This document shows, in pieces, positions 11,701 through 24,230 of a stretch of DNA of 64,000 bases (the stretch's first letter is position 1; every line of letters begins with the position of its first letter). The stretch spans positions 40,979 to 104,978 of the forward strand of contig QNGE01000298.1 in the NCBI GenBank assembly GCA_008508345.1, in the 5' to 3' direction. The notes below the pieces were generated by a model. That model saw nothing but the letters and a program-made list of their open reading frames with translations. It did no database searches and was not told the DNA's origin. Made by a program: the position numbers and the translations under genes. Source of the stretch: Paragonimus westermani. Lineage: Eukaryota > Platyhelminthes > Trematoda > Plagiorchiida > Troglotrematidae.

Positions 11701-13000
11701 ATTCTTCATTTCGGCACGCTGAATGCGTTGATTGTTGGGTTAGGGCATTCTAATGGCCAATATGCAAGTAATTAAGGTTGTTTTATCTACAATTGGGACA
11801 TTTTCAGTAGCCGTCTCACTCCACTTGTCCCATTCGCGAGTAACTCAGTTGAGCTAAATGTCAACAGTGGTACAACCGTTTAATCTCACAAATAAGCATT
11901 ATCACTTGGCTAGACATGGTTTGACTCGATGTTTGTTTACATGCTTACTTAATAGGAGGGAAGGAAGCTCCTATGTGTGTCCAGGTGTAGCTTGTTTTTT
12001 TCACGTACGACTAGGTCGGGAGTCTACTTTTGTACTGTACTGGGTTGTATCAAGTTGGTCAGGAATTTCGTGCACTTCTTAGATCTAGCTGACTTACTAT
12101 TTTCCGAGCGGGTTAGAACTCAACGTCATTGAGTAGCAAGAGCTGTCCATTAATTAACCAAAATGAAGCTTAACGATTGCTTGCTCCACACGTCATGGTG
12201 GTAATCCGTTCATCTGCCAATTTCATTTGGCTTACTGATCGCACTATCCACTTGACCTCGATAGTCATTACATCAGCTTGTTAGTTATTAAATCTCTACA
12301 CACGTACTGTCAACCGATCGCCTGTGGTGTCAGATATTAAACGCGTGTGATGGGGCAGACATAATGCACGTTTCCTATTTATCTTCACCCCAAGACGGTT
12401 AGCTTGATGTGACCACGAGCACCATCAATCATGTATACGTGTAGGGGTGTGCAACGAACTGAGCTCGCTACGAATCAGGCAGCAGGTTGTGACGACTATT
12501 GCCCCTGCAGCATTGTCTGCCTCCCCGGACAATCGGCTAGAGCTATTTTGAACGAGATTGTTAGGTGTACTGGTGGGAGGATACATCCGAACGCGCGACT
12601 CTTGAAATCAGCTGTCAGATTCAGGTGGATTGATGTGCGTCTGAACGGACGTGATGACCTTTGTCCTAAATGTGACGCCGTGTGATGAGCCGAAGGCCGT
12701 GAAGGAGTAACCGAATTATATACTCTAACTATAAATCCTGATTGTTGTCTAGCACCTTGAAATGAACGATTTTGCTTCAAAGCGGTTTACGAACGTGGTG
12801 AACTTGATCCGGGCGTATGTGATGGTGAATTGTTTTGTCTGTTTGCCGGATGTAATTTAGTTTTAAACGATTGATTCCACAGGTGTATATGGCTTTCGTT
12901 GAGACGCTTGGTATATGTAGTCATTTAGCAACCGGTTAGTCGATAAAGTGACAGGATATTTCCGGTAATTTCAAGAAACACTTGATGTTAGCTGGACTTT
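8715..13000. other. No recognisable gene
   Basis: Open frames reach about 120 codons (9753-10115, +) and 84 codons (12431-12685, +), but neither shows a motif, repeat or membrane pattern I can name. No splice-supported coding block was found. Probably intergenic or intronic. Confidence 0.45.
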
Positions 13001-16000
13001 CCTGTTTGGTTGGGCTCTGTGAAATGTGCCTCGCAGCTGCGAAGGTTACGTTGGTTACCATTATTTTATTTCCTTGCAGATGTATTCTGTTTCCTTGAGA
13101 TTTTGAGTATCATTTTTACAGCCTTGTCTAAGTGCGTGACATCGATTGTTCTTTACTCCTGCTGGATTTATTGTAAACAATCAATAAACCAACCTGTCGA
13201 GTTTTCGACGATGTTGTGATACTTGATGCAGTCATAGTATGCATTATGTTGTTGGTATGATACCACTTTATTCTCATGTTCATTTTGAGTCGCGCGGATA
13301 ACGAGTGGTATAGTGTGTTGGTTTGTCATATAAGATTGTACAAACTGTGTGAACTTTGCTGCTCATGGCGAACGTTATTCATCGGCAATTGAACGGTTCT
13401 TGATTTGTGGTACGGGCATAAGGAATTCCTTGTGGTCATCATCCAGCCAGAAGTAGATGTCGCATCCCACCTTTTGTCTGCCCTACCCCAGTACGAAAAA
13501 GGCAATGCTGAAAGGTTCTATCAGACGACTAGTTTTATACACATTAGAACAGAATATGGGCAGGAGCAATTGTCAACACTTAGTCAGTGCTTTCGTTCTA
13601 TACATGTTCTCAACTTTACCTGTACACAACCGTTAGGAAATACTGTTACTTCTCGATAATTGTGCGACCCTTACTGACTATCGCTCACTCATCCAGTCAC
13701 GTTTTCATTGGAGCCAACACCAATATGGCACATTTAGATTGCGAAGGGCAAGTAAATTCATTGTTTGGATAACAAACTGTGTGTTTGCTTTCAGAACAAC
13801 TATGATGAGATGGTGCTGGCGTTATAAAGCCATCGGAGACTGCAAGTGGATAGCCGCAGTTGCGATCATGGGCGACTTCTGATACATTTGCGTAGGAGCC
13901 GTTAATGGTTCATACTACAAAGCTTTTCTATGGCCATATTGACTAGCTGTATTGCCTGATCAGAATGGCCATGTGTTCCAAGGTGATTGCGCCCCTCTCC
14001 ACTGATTGCAACTCTGTATGAACGTTCAGGTTGTTTCATCATATTCAGTGCTTTCTTTTGTTCGACCGATCGTTTGACCCTAATACCGTGGCAAACTTTT
14101 GGAATCGTATAGTCAGTGATTTCCGGAACTGCAGATTGGATCACAGACTTGGCAGCAAATAAAACAAGTTCACATTGAGCACTGTGCAGAATAGTGGAGG
14201 GGGCATTACTCCTCTAACCAACTCAGCAATATTATAAGATGAAACTGTTACCCTTCTCAGGATGACGTCGTGTTATTTATGCTGTCTGTTTTGTCCAGTT
14301 GGTGAACTATTCACCGACGTTCAGCAAAGATCGCTGAGTAACGTATAAGTTCAGCGAGTTATATGCAACAAGCACTTCTAAGGATTATTATTTTCATCCA
14401 TGTCTAAACTGTATCTAATGGTTTCTCTTGTGTCATATAAAAAGAACGTTTGGTCTGCCTCAAAGTATTTGATTGTGACTTTGCTTCGTTTTGATTTTAA
14501 GCACCCGGTGTTTCTTGTTTCACGATCGTTTCCCTAAATTGTTCGACCAAACCCTACTAGAGATCGATATTTTTCGAAGGGCAAATAATCTTATCCCACT
14601 TATTGTTTGAAGCTCTTCTGTGTGCTCTTCGTGTGCTGAAGCTTCTTTCTTGTTGACTTGACTTTCCTAATCTTCCTCAACATCATCATTGGAAACGATG
14701 TGTACACTTAGGTGATTAAAAACTAAACCAGTAGTTGGATTGTGTATTCGCTAAATCTGCTCCCAGTTAGTGGCAGCACAAAGACTTTGAAGTGGATTGC
14801 TCTTTTTCCACTTCACTTTCTGTTAAGACAGAGACAGCGCACTTCTTGAAGGACTGCCAGTTTTTCTAATCATCTACGGTATCTCAAGACCAAACGGTTA
14901 AACGAAGCGCACCGGTAAACAAATCAATACAATAACAATACTATGTTCAACAGAAGATTAATTAGATACCTTATGTACTGTGTGTACGGATTCTCTGATT
15001 TACATAACTTAGCTAAGTTGGTTGTTACGCTTTATTTTCCCGATTTGAATGATGGCGGCATCCAATGGTTGTAGGCATAACGATTTGCACGGCGACGAAA
15101 AGAAGTCTGTTATCACGAAAATATTTGGCTGAGCCTTACATTTGTCGAGAATGAGCACAAATTGCTTTTCGTTTGCGATCACTGCATGTTTGAGTCGTTT
15201 TTATCCAAATCTTAATAATCTTCTGGTTCATGCAAGCATTCAGTGGACCTCTCTTCAAGGCGCATGTGTTTGTTACTTTTTCCAAACATCAAGTTGGTCC
15301 ACTCCACACCTTTTTTAGTGCAGGCACGCACGACTGTTATACTTTCCTTCGAACACCTGGCTCCATTACGCGTATCTTTCTTCAGCACACCAACTTCCCC
15401 AGTTATAGGGCGGAAGCCGGTATTGTTTCTTTGTTGAAACTTGAAGAACCTTTCTTTACCTGATAAGGAAATATCCAAATTGTCGAGTTAACCTTTGGGC
15501 TTCTTAAATTGTCGAACCACGTGCCGCTATTTTTGCTGCGTGTTTTCAGAAAGCGCTGCTATACCCGACTGTTCAAATGGCTGCAACGTATCCGCCTAGG
15601 TGTATGGTTTTGGATTCATTATGAACGTCTGTGTTTTATCTCTTTCTACCTAATATCAGTGTTTCACTGATCTTCTGACATCCGACTAGATGCCTCTCTG
15701 ATTATCCGTTTCTATCCAGTCAAACGACTTTCGTTATCTTCCGCGTTGTCAAATATGTCTGGCTTGGCACAATTTGATGGTAATTAGATTTTGGAGAGCT
15801 ATGGTTCACTCGGAACTACCCTCGCTTTTGTTCGTGAAGTATATGTTGCATCTTTGTGTAGCATTGATGTGACGATAACTCAGTGACAAACAATTAATAA
15901 CTTCAGATGAATGGAGTAATTGCCTAAACTAATTAAGATATTTTGATGACGGCTTGGTATCTGTACCAAAACCCTACTTCGAGACTTGATATTACAGGAC

Positions 16001-18320
16001 ATGACGAGGATACAGTTGGGGCTCGTGTAGGTGCATTGGTGTTATCTGTTCACTCTCAGAGCTCCCCTCTACCTCTCTCTTTTGTTCGCACGTGCTTGCA
16101 GCCGTTTCAAATTGTGACCTAGACCCTTACGTTCACTGGCAGCAGTGCAAACATGGCGGTCATTGTGGGGTGATCGCACATTGAATAGGCTGTCACCGTA
16201 TGGGTTGAACGGGTGACCATTTAGTGCTGAGTGTTTTCTAGAAAATTTGCATCGCTTACGATAGGGCCGTCTGCAGATGAGTGATCTTTATAAAAAGGAG
16301 TCGTATGGTTGCCAGCCCTTCTACCACAGCTGATCTCTACAATTCGTTTCGCTAAGCTAACACTGTACATTTCATACATTTCGAAACCGTTTGCTGTCTC
16401 CTTTCTAATTTCCTGTACCTTCTCGTTTTATCAGTATGAACGTCTACAGTGCTAGGCAGTACTCAATCCTTATTAGTTTAACACCGTAACAATATAGGCA
16501 CGACTTAGTCAAACTAACCGTTCCAACGGGGAAAACTTCTTGCTGACCTATTTGTAGCCACATCTTGCTAGTCACACCCACACTGGAGCTAAACACGGTG
16601 TGACGGCCTGTATACTTCGATGACCTGTTGGGCTAATCTGGACGGTGTACTGCTCACATGGATAGAGTCATTCGTTTCACGCAGACCCATCGGTGGAGGT
16701 GTGACGGACAACGGTCTCCTGGTTTTCCAGGTTAGGGGTTAGAAGTACTGGTTCTAATATACTGTCACCTGCCCGCCACCTTGAGTTTCAGGCTTTTGAG
16801 CCACTCTAGTGGTTCTTCTATCTAGGCCTGGGTTTCCTGACAGAATCTCAATCTACATACAACCATGAATATTCACATTATTTAATTTCTTACTGCATCG
16901 GCCATGTCGCGGTATAAACCAGGTCATGCTATCTGTTGCGTGCAACAGAGTGGATAGACAGAAACATGCTACTGCTGACCTCTCCCCACTGTTCTGTCAA
17001 ATCCAGCCATCAGACCCCTCTCCATTCCCATTTCTACTGATCACTATGCAAGCTCAGCAATAGATATGACCAATCATAATAACACTATCGGTAAGTTTCA
17101 TCTCCCACTACCCAGCCTCCGGCCTCCTTCGTCTTTTTCTTAGACCTAGTATGCGATTTTCTGTAGTTGTCTTCAAAATTCGCACTCTAAAACCGGTAGT
17201 TCAACAGGCCGCACGCACGCAGGCGTTAGGCTGGTTGAAGGTGGGATGTCTGCTGAATTTCAGAGATTGGAATCCAGGACAGTAGTTAACATATTAAACT
17301 GACAGCATCTGTTCTGCCTACCCGATTCTGGTTACACACTGCGGGTTATTTCACAGTCGGCGCTACCGATCGGGCTAAAGTTGGTATAATTCTCAGCGCG
17401 ACAGTCGCAGTCACACTAGTAGGTTGGGTTCCCGTTAGCAGTGGACCCTGTGCCGCCCGCTTGGCAGGTTCTGTTAAAACCAGGTCTAGACACTAAATAT
17501 TCAGAGGCCCTTTTATTTCGTCGCTGTTCATTGAATGAGGTCAGTATCATGGACAACTTTTGCTCGGATCGAACCGCTCTCTTTAGATTGACACATGGCT
17601 CTGATATGGTCTTTTGGGCTGGAGTCATGAACACCCAGGTCATTGCCTTGATGAGGCCGAGTCTTGTTTAGTAGCATGTTTGGGCTGGCGTCACGTCGTT
17701 TGTATAACGATGAGTGGACACCATAGTTATACACGAAGCGCAGGCTGCTTCCGAATAAGTCTAACTTCAGACATTGTGCATATCATTATTACACCTGGTG
17801 CCATTTTTTCCTAATCAGGGCTGGTCTCAGATAGACCACAAAGCTATTGGTTATAGATGATGTGGCTCTATTCAAGAATATCGTTCGGATTGAGTGATAT
17901 AGCTACATTCTGACTGTGCGTTGATACGTTTTTGTTATGTTCCTAGTTTTGTTGGGCAATGACCCAACCCACTGCAAATACTGGCTGTTGAGAAATGGAA
18001 CAGACCGTCGATAAATCATGTACACTAAACCAGTCTGAAGTGCAGGCTTTGGAGTTCCAACCTCAAAGACCTAAATGGCGGCTACACAAAAATCTCAAGT
18101 ACTGTATCGTGTAACACAGCGGCTCATGAGCTTACCAAAAGTGGAATCTCAGAGAAATCTTTAGAGTTAGGTGTCAGGTGGAACATTCTTCATGACACTT
18201 CGTATACCAAGTTTGAGGTCAAGTGTAGGTGACCTTCTGCATATACTGTGTTACTGTCTCAAGGTTGCAATACGGTACTCTGGTCTGTAGATTTAGAACC
18301 TCACACTAAAACCAAGGTCC
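13001..18320. other. No recognisable gene
   Basis: No open frame is longer than about 90 codons and none resembles a known family. Several long AT-rich and pyrimidine-rich stretches (14.4-15.0 kb) are unremarkable. The part just before 18478 might be the 5' portion of the LINE there, but no endonuclease motif was seen. Confidence 0.45.
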
Positions 18321-18477
18321 TCAATGACTTCGGTTCTCGACCGTAATAGGGCTTCTGGCTCAGGTAACTTCATGCTTACACTTTTGAAAGGAGGTAGAGG
18401 CGGTCTTAGTTGTGGCTTCAGCTCAGTGGTTTTAGCTTGCGTGGACGACCGAGAGCATAGCTCTCTGCTGGGTTTAC

Positions 18478-19696
18478 TTGATACTCGTTTTGGTATTCGC
18501 GAAAGGAATCAGGGGCTTTTACGGAAATCATACTGGGACTAGGTTGATCCCAATCATTACTGGGGTTCTGACATCCACAATACTTCGTTGCCCCACTACT
18601 GTTCAGGAGGCAGATAGTTTGGAGGAACAGGCAGGGTGTCGTCCTAGGCGAGGATGTACTGATCAAATTTTTACTCCTCGAGATTCTGGAGCAGTGTCAT
18701 GCGTATCCTCGATCAACAGAGTAGCTGTATTTCTCATCTGGAAGAGTGCGTTCGAAGTGTTCGATAGTTTCGGAACCGCACGCAACATTTGTCAAGGCTA
18801 TCCATCTTTAGCATTTTTATGTAAAATTATCGTCGACGAGCTATTGGGGAACCACACGATGCCGATGTGGACCTCCTTCCTTTTAAAAGACTAACTGATC
18901 TTGATTGTGCTGATGTCACGGCATCGTTGTTTGACGATTTTCAAACAGCACTTCGGATGCTATACACTGTTTGGCACTCGGCTAAATATTTCGCAGTGCG
19001 CTTTACAGCTTGAAAGTGCATGGTGCTTCTGCAAAACTGCTGTGATTGCGTGAATTCAATGTTAACTGAAGAAATTGCAGGGGTTTCTGACCGGTTTGTA
19101 CACTTAGGAGGTTGCATCAGTAACGGCGAAGGTGTGAGGAATGGAAAAGAAAGTCATATCTCTAAGACTATGGTGGTGTCCGCTCATCTAGGATATCTCT
19201 TAGGCTTGTGTTGGATATATGACTATGTAGCCGTGCAGATTTTCGGCGCCGAAGCTTGACGGGCCGCATGAGCCGCATTCACTGTTTTCTGTGTTTGATC
19301 GTACGCGTCGGACAGCACCTACGGCTAGGCGATGACAAGGTCAGGAAGCGGGTATTTGGTTGTGATTGCCAAACGAGTTCTTTCGTTCAATGTTTAAAGT
19401 TACTCAGATTTTGATGGTTGTCATGAACTAGGGATAGGAGCTGGTCACCTATCACGCCAAACACTCTGCTAGTGTTACGACATGGCGGCGTAAGGTGCGG
19501 GTAGACAGATGATGAACCTGGTGTGTAGAAGTGAAATCGTTCATCAAGAGATTGACCACTGTAGGCCCGGTTCGCTTCCCTGTCTTTGACCATCGTGATT
19601 CAGTGTAGGTGGCTAGAGACTTTAGGTGAGATGGCGGCTAATCGAGCTCAGTGGCGTGATTGTTGTCGCTGTTTGACCGAGTTGTCTTCGAAGTAA
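18478..19696 (+). pseudogene. LINE RT remnant to ORF end
   Basis: A plus-strand non-LTR retrotransposon fragment runs from the fingers of the reverse transcriptase to the natural C-terminus. The frame of 18478-18894 has HTGTRLIPIITGVL, EEQAGCRPRRGCTDQIFTP and VAVFLIWKSAFEVFD, the blocks that normally read R-I-x-L-I-P, EQAGFRPGRGC and LDLKAAFD. After a frameshift, 18895-18960 reads LTDLDCADV where the family has YADD, so the tyrosine and the second catalytic Asp are lost. SDRFVHLGGCIS follows at 19085-19125, DDKVRKRVFGCD at about 19330 and KSFIKRLTTVGPVRF at about 19550. At 19607-19696 comes a clean C-terminus, RWLETLGEMAANRAQW, ending in a stop at 19694. Several frameshifts and stops make it dead. 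Confidence 0.9.
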
Positions 19697-20435
19697 GTAG
19701 ACTTAATGACACGATACAGTAAAAGCCGCAAAGAAGCTAACAACGCCTTACTTTCACCCCCTAGTTCGGTAGTTTTGTTTGCTTTTCGATGTGGAATGTT
19801 TGGGTATTGGCAGTTGTTTTGTAGTTCAATCTCCTCTTTTTTTCATAGCTAGGTAATTAGGCACTAGTGAAAACCTCGAATGTATTATAGTCTGTGATGA
19901 GGATGATTTTTTTTAACCCTCTCACAAAATGCATGAACAGAACGGAAGTTGTGCATATGACGTTCGTCTTTCGTTTCTTTTTATTTATATAGCATTGCTG
20001 ACTCAATCGAAATTTACTTTCTGTCTACAGTTGTGTACCCTTTAACTCTATCGATAGTGTCAATCAGCCCTACTGACTGCCTAATTCATTAGACAGTCTG
20101 TTCGGTCTGTAGCCTACTAGCCTGTGATGTGAATTGATAAACCACTGATTTGGCTTGGACAAACGGGAGTAGTGACTAGTTTGTGTTAGTCTTTTTCTTC
20201 TTCACTAGAGAATTCGTGGGCTGTTGATATTACGTGAAGTAATGAGCATTTGGGTTTAGTGACGTAAATTGATTTTCTTGAGAGAAGCTGTGTCACGGAT
20301 GTTTTTTTGTTTGCGCGAGACACTAATACGCTTGCTTGTTATCAATTGTTACCCATAAGTTATGACATAGTAGCCTTGATGTTTTGACCACATTCTTTTG
20401 TCAATTCCCCTTCTAACTTGTTACTCTTATAGACT
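19697..20435. other. No recognisable gene
   Basis: T-rich sequence with no coding signal. The first part may be the 3' untranslated tail of the LINE that ends at 19696, although no tail microsatellite is visible. Confidence 0.45.
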
Positions 20436-20439
20436 TATA

Positions 20440-20790
20440 GTGTTTGTGTATTTACGCCAAGTGGTAAGTGATTTGGACTTTTGTAACTTGAACCAACATT
20501 TGTTGACACTGCTCGTACTTCTATGGAACACTCAAGTTTCGCTCTTGTTAGAACTGGTCGCCTAGTGCTTATCCTTGTTACAATTGGGATTTGGGTTTCG
20601 CCTACTCGTTCCTGAGGCGGCCGTGTTGACCACTGGGCCATTGGCCTCACTTTGGATGAGATCGTATGTAAACACTTAGCGACATTCGTTTGCAAATAAT
20701 ACACACATTGTCCGATTGCCTCCAGAAGAGCCCCGGTAACTGTCCTATTCACTTTAATCGACGACCCTACAATTAGGATTGCTTGTCAAG
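20440..20790 (-). mobile_element. tRNA-related SINE, copy 1
   Basis: On the minus strand a pol III box A-like block, GGCCCAGTGGTCAACACGG, covers about 20640-20622. Downstream is a weak box B region with AAACCCAAATCCC at about 20600-20580. The sequence before the box A (about 20770-20650) and after it (20560-20470) aligns with the copies at 30 and 32 kb, for example GAACTGGTC/CGAGCTC and AGAGCGAAACT/AGAGCGTAACT. The tRNA-like part is internal, not at the 5' end. Boundaries are approximate and no target-site duplication was identified. Confidence 0.6.
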
Positions 20791-23700
20791 TTGAAGTGAC
20801 GCATTCGTTAAACGTAGTAAACGATTATTTTTATTACTTATAGATGGCATAGGTTTTTCGGTATTTATATTGTCAAATCGTGACCAGCTCTCACATTTGA
20901 TTGTAGGTTTCGCATTCAACTATATTTTCTAGCTAGCCTGTCTACAACTAGCGTATAATTGTTACGATAGTGATGATGAGGGTGGTATGAAGATTGCTGA
21001 AAAGAGTGTACGACGAAACAGCTGTGGGATACTTCCGGTCGTTCTGTTATTCAGTAGTCTACTAAGGCTGTTGACTGTCGTCCATCGTATGTTATCCCTA
21101 TTCTTTTTCGCGCTCCACTTGTTCCTTCACATTCAGCTGTGTTCCTCTCTCATTTTACCCGGTACCGGTTACTTTTTTTGAAACCTATAGCAGGTCATCC
21201 TCCAAGTTAATATTTACAGTAACAGTTGGTTGTCGTCTATCTACTAAGCAATATCATACCTTTTAGGTGAACCTAGGCATACTTATAAGCCTTGTTTCTG
21301 GTGCGTACTTTATGTTCCGTAAACTGTTGTGTGGTTTCTGCTAATACACCTGAACAGTCCTACCCATCTGATTCCGAACGTTTTCATCCTGTGCCCAGAC
21401 ATTCGAACGAATATCCCATTGCTTATCACCATTGTGAAATTGAACTTAATATTTGTCTTCTTGCCTGACCAATTTAAACTATTGAAAAGTAGATATCACT
21501 GGATAGCCACAGTTCTTCTCATCTGTCAGTAATTGTGTCTTACTCGTTTCTCACTTGAACTTTTTCTTGGTTGTTTTGAGTTCCATCACTATGGCTTTGG
21601 TGAATTATATCTTTCTTTTTCGTTTGTTCATCAAACGGTTGAAGGCTGTCAATGAGTTTCATTGAGGTGGCTCGTGAGAGTACGAGTTTCCTCTAGCCCT
21701 CTTTGTGTGTATTCCTTTAAATACTTTAAGTAATTACGATCCACTAGCTGGAGGAGTATAATTGTTATATCTCTGTGGCTTGACGGTATCACTACCTCAG
21801 CTTGAAAAGGATTCCGAGGTCAACTTTTGTTTCACTAACGAATAAGCGGATTCATTAACCATCTATTGGATCCGGGCAAGTGGCTTGGCAAAACCTCCGA
21901 CCCTCCAGCACTTGGAATACGAACAACCAAGTCTTGACTGAGCTGTAACCAATTCAATACATACTTACAGCTGATCAGTTTCTGAATAGCGTTTAGTGTG
22001 ACGGGCTTGCTGTTTCAGTTTCCTTTCCTCCTTTCCCACATGCTCTCTCGGTTTCAAGGTTTCCTTCCACAAGATAGTCCCCGTGGTCCGTCGATCGCAA
22101 CCGCATCGCAAAGAACTTTGGACAAGTCCCGAGCGAACACGACCGTCCGACAACGGCTGGCCAAACGTTTGGGCTTGTAGGCCATTTGTTGGCTCCCTGA
22201 CATTTGTTGTCGTCGCCTTCCTACATGCAGTCGGTCGAACCATATCTGACGAACTCGTTCGTTTCATTTCCAAATTCGTTCGAGTCTGGTTTCTACTACG
22301 ACTTGGTTTTTATGGTTATATGTCTTGTTTTACACTTTTCTATGAATTAATAGCGTTTTCAGAAGCCTTCTATTGAACGCAGCCAATTGCATTTTGTACT
22401 CACTTATTTCACTGTCTCCTCATATATCAGTGAATAATTAGTAACTGTATCCCTAGGATCTATTTAAATTTATGTATTTCCTCTTTGGATGGATTGTCTA
22501 TATGTTCTTGCACCAGGTCTATGTTTTCTTGACTTCGCTAACCGTTTTGTCTACAAACCAATCGGTTACCTGCTCTCCTTTTTGAATACGACTTATTCTT
22601 GTGCTTTAGTTCATGTTTGATTATTAGCCCTTATTGTCTTCTAGGTATTTTTTTTATCCAACTTACTCGTTACTCAAACAATGGGCGTTTTCCTTTAGCC
22701 AATCCCTAGATGCATTTTCTCGTTCACCTGGTCCCACGGCAGTTCTAATCTTCTCTCATACTTTATCTTTTTGAAATAGGTGTTTTTTTAGATGTGTTCA
22801 GTTGTACTTCGTTTATCTTTTTTGTATGCCTGCTCTGTCATATGTTTGCGTTTTGTCTGTTTCCGGATGATTGATTATCCATTTGTTTTCTCTATTCATG
22901 TGGCAGTGTAAAATTCTTTGTCGTCGAGTCACGCATCTTGATCGGTCACAGTACCGCGATCTGGCTTTTTTGTTTCAGTGTTGCCCGGATATCTACTTCG
23001 TTTACACACTTCTTGGCGTCTCTTTGGTTGTTCGATAAGTCATTGTTGTATTCCGGCTGTAGGGACTAACCACTTAATGGAGCAAGTGGTAGTTGATCCG
23101 ACTTCCACATTTGGTGGCATACATCAACGGTCAGAGGAACGTGCCCTGTCAACTGACTTATCACAGCTTGATCACATCCGTACGACTCCCTTCTTGCTTT
23201 AAAATTTCAGCCACATGCTTATCAGGCTGAGAACGTTAGCAAGTTAGTTGGACGCGGCTACAACTAGATGATTGAGTCATTACAACTGACGATCACTAGC
23301 AAACGTATCGATAGACGACCGATATTCTACTCAAAATGCAACCTGGATTGGTAAATTCTGGGGATGCGATTTATCGGCCAGCCCCTCTTGAAAAGGTGCA
23401 CAACAATAGAGTTCCTTTCTTATCGGGGCACTTCATTAATGCATATCCTTGCCACAACCGGACTTGGCTCAGGCTCACGTTTTCACAGTGCGGCCATGTT
23501 GACCATTGTTCCATTTATCTAACATTAGACATACCTAACTATGCTATCCATCCACCCTGTCGCATCTGCTTGTGAGTAATGTTTAGGTTGCCCGATGGTC
23601 TGTGAAGTGAGCGAACTGTGTCCAGCACGGCTTTTCGAAAGGGTGTAGGTTAATGCAGAAGATGAGATCAACTGTTTCTGGCTTTTGCTTTCATTATTTC

Positions 23701-23985
23701 TCTTAGCATGTTCGTGCCAACTAAAATGTAACTTTTTGAAGAATATTGGAAATTGTTCTGGTCTGTATTTCCTTATTAGGCGAGATAAGAGAGATGTTTT
23801 TGTTTATCGAGAGCCATCTACATTCCACCGTCGTTAAGAGGCCCGTGCTGAAATTGCCAACCAGACATTTTATCATCGTTGAGGCGTCTGCTTAGCCTCT
23901 TATCACTGGTGCTATGGAGCTGACGATTATGGATCAATTTCTGTACGACTTCTGTTGTTTTTTACACTTGAATTATCAGTACTGC
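20791..23985. other. No recognisable gene
   Basis: The largest open frames (about 100 codons at 21965-22273, -, and 97 at 22083-22376, +) overlap each other and have no motif I recognise. The stretch 22380-22960 is T-rich and low in coding potential. Probably intergenic or intronic. Confidence 0.45.
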
Positions 23986-23989
23986 AGCT

Positions 23990-24230
23990 TTGAAAGCACT
24001 TCTGTAACATACAATCCGGCCGTTGTGGACCAACTTCGTGCGACGTGAAGGCACCGGGGTACGACGTTTCTGTGAATTAGGATTTCCAGGAATAGTCCTG
24101 TCATAGGAATCAACACAAATGTGCATCAGCCAAAGGCCTAGTAAGCTATGCACATGACTTACACAAACGAAAATAAAAATGGCGCTAGCAACATGGCAGC
24201 ACGCTGCGCCACATGATGGAAACCCAGTCC
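23990..24230 (+). repeat. Dispersed repeat A, copy 2
   Basis: Same-orientation match to 950-1190, strongest at 24136-24208, with shared blocks GCACATGACTTACACAAACG (one base different from copy 1) and GGCAGCACGCT. The similarity extends leftwards through ACCCCGGTGCC on the opposite strand. No protein or structural-RNA identity was recognised. The class of the element is unknown. Confidence 0.7.
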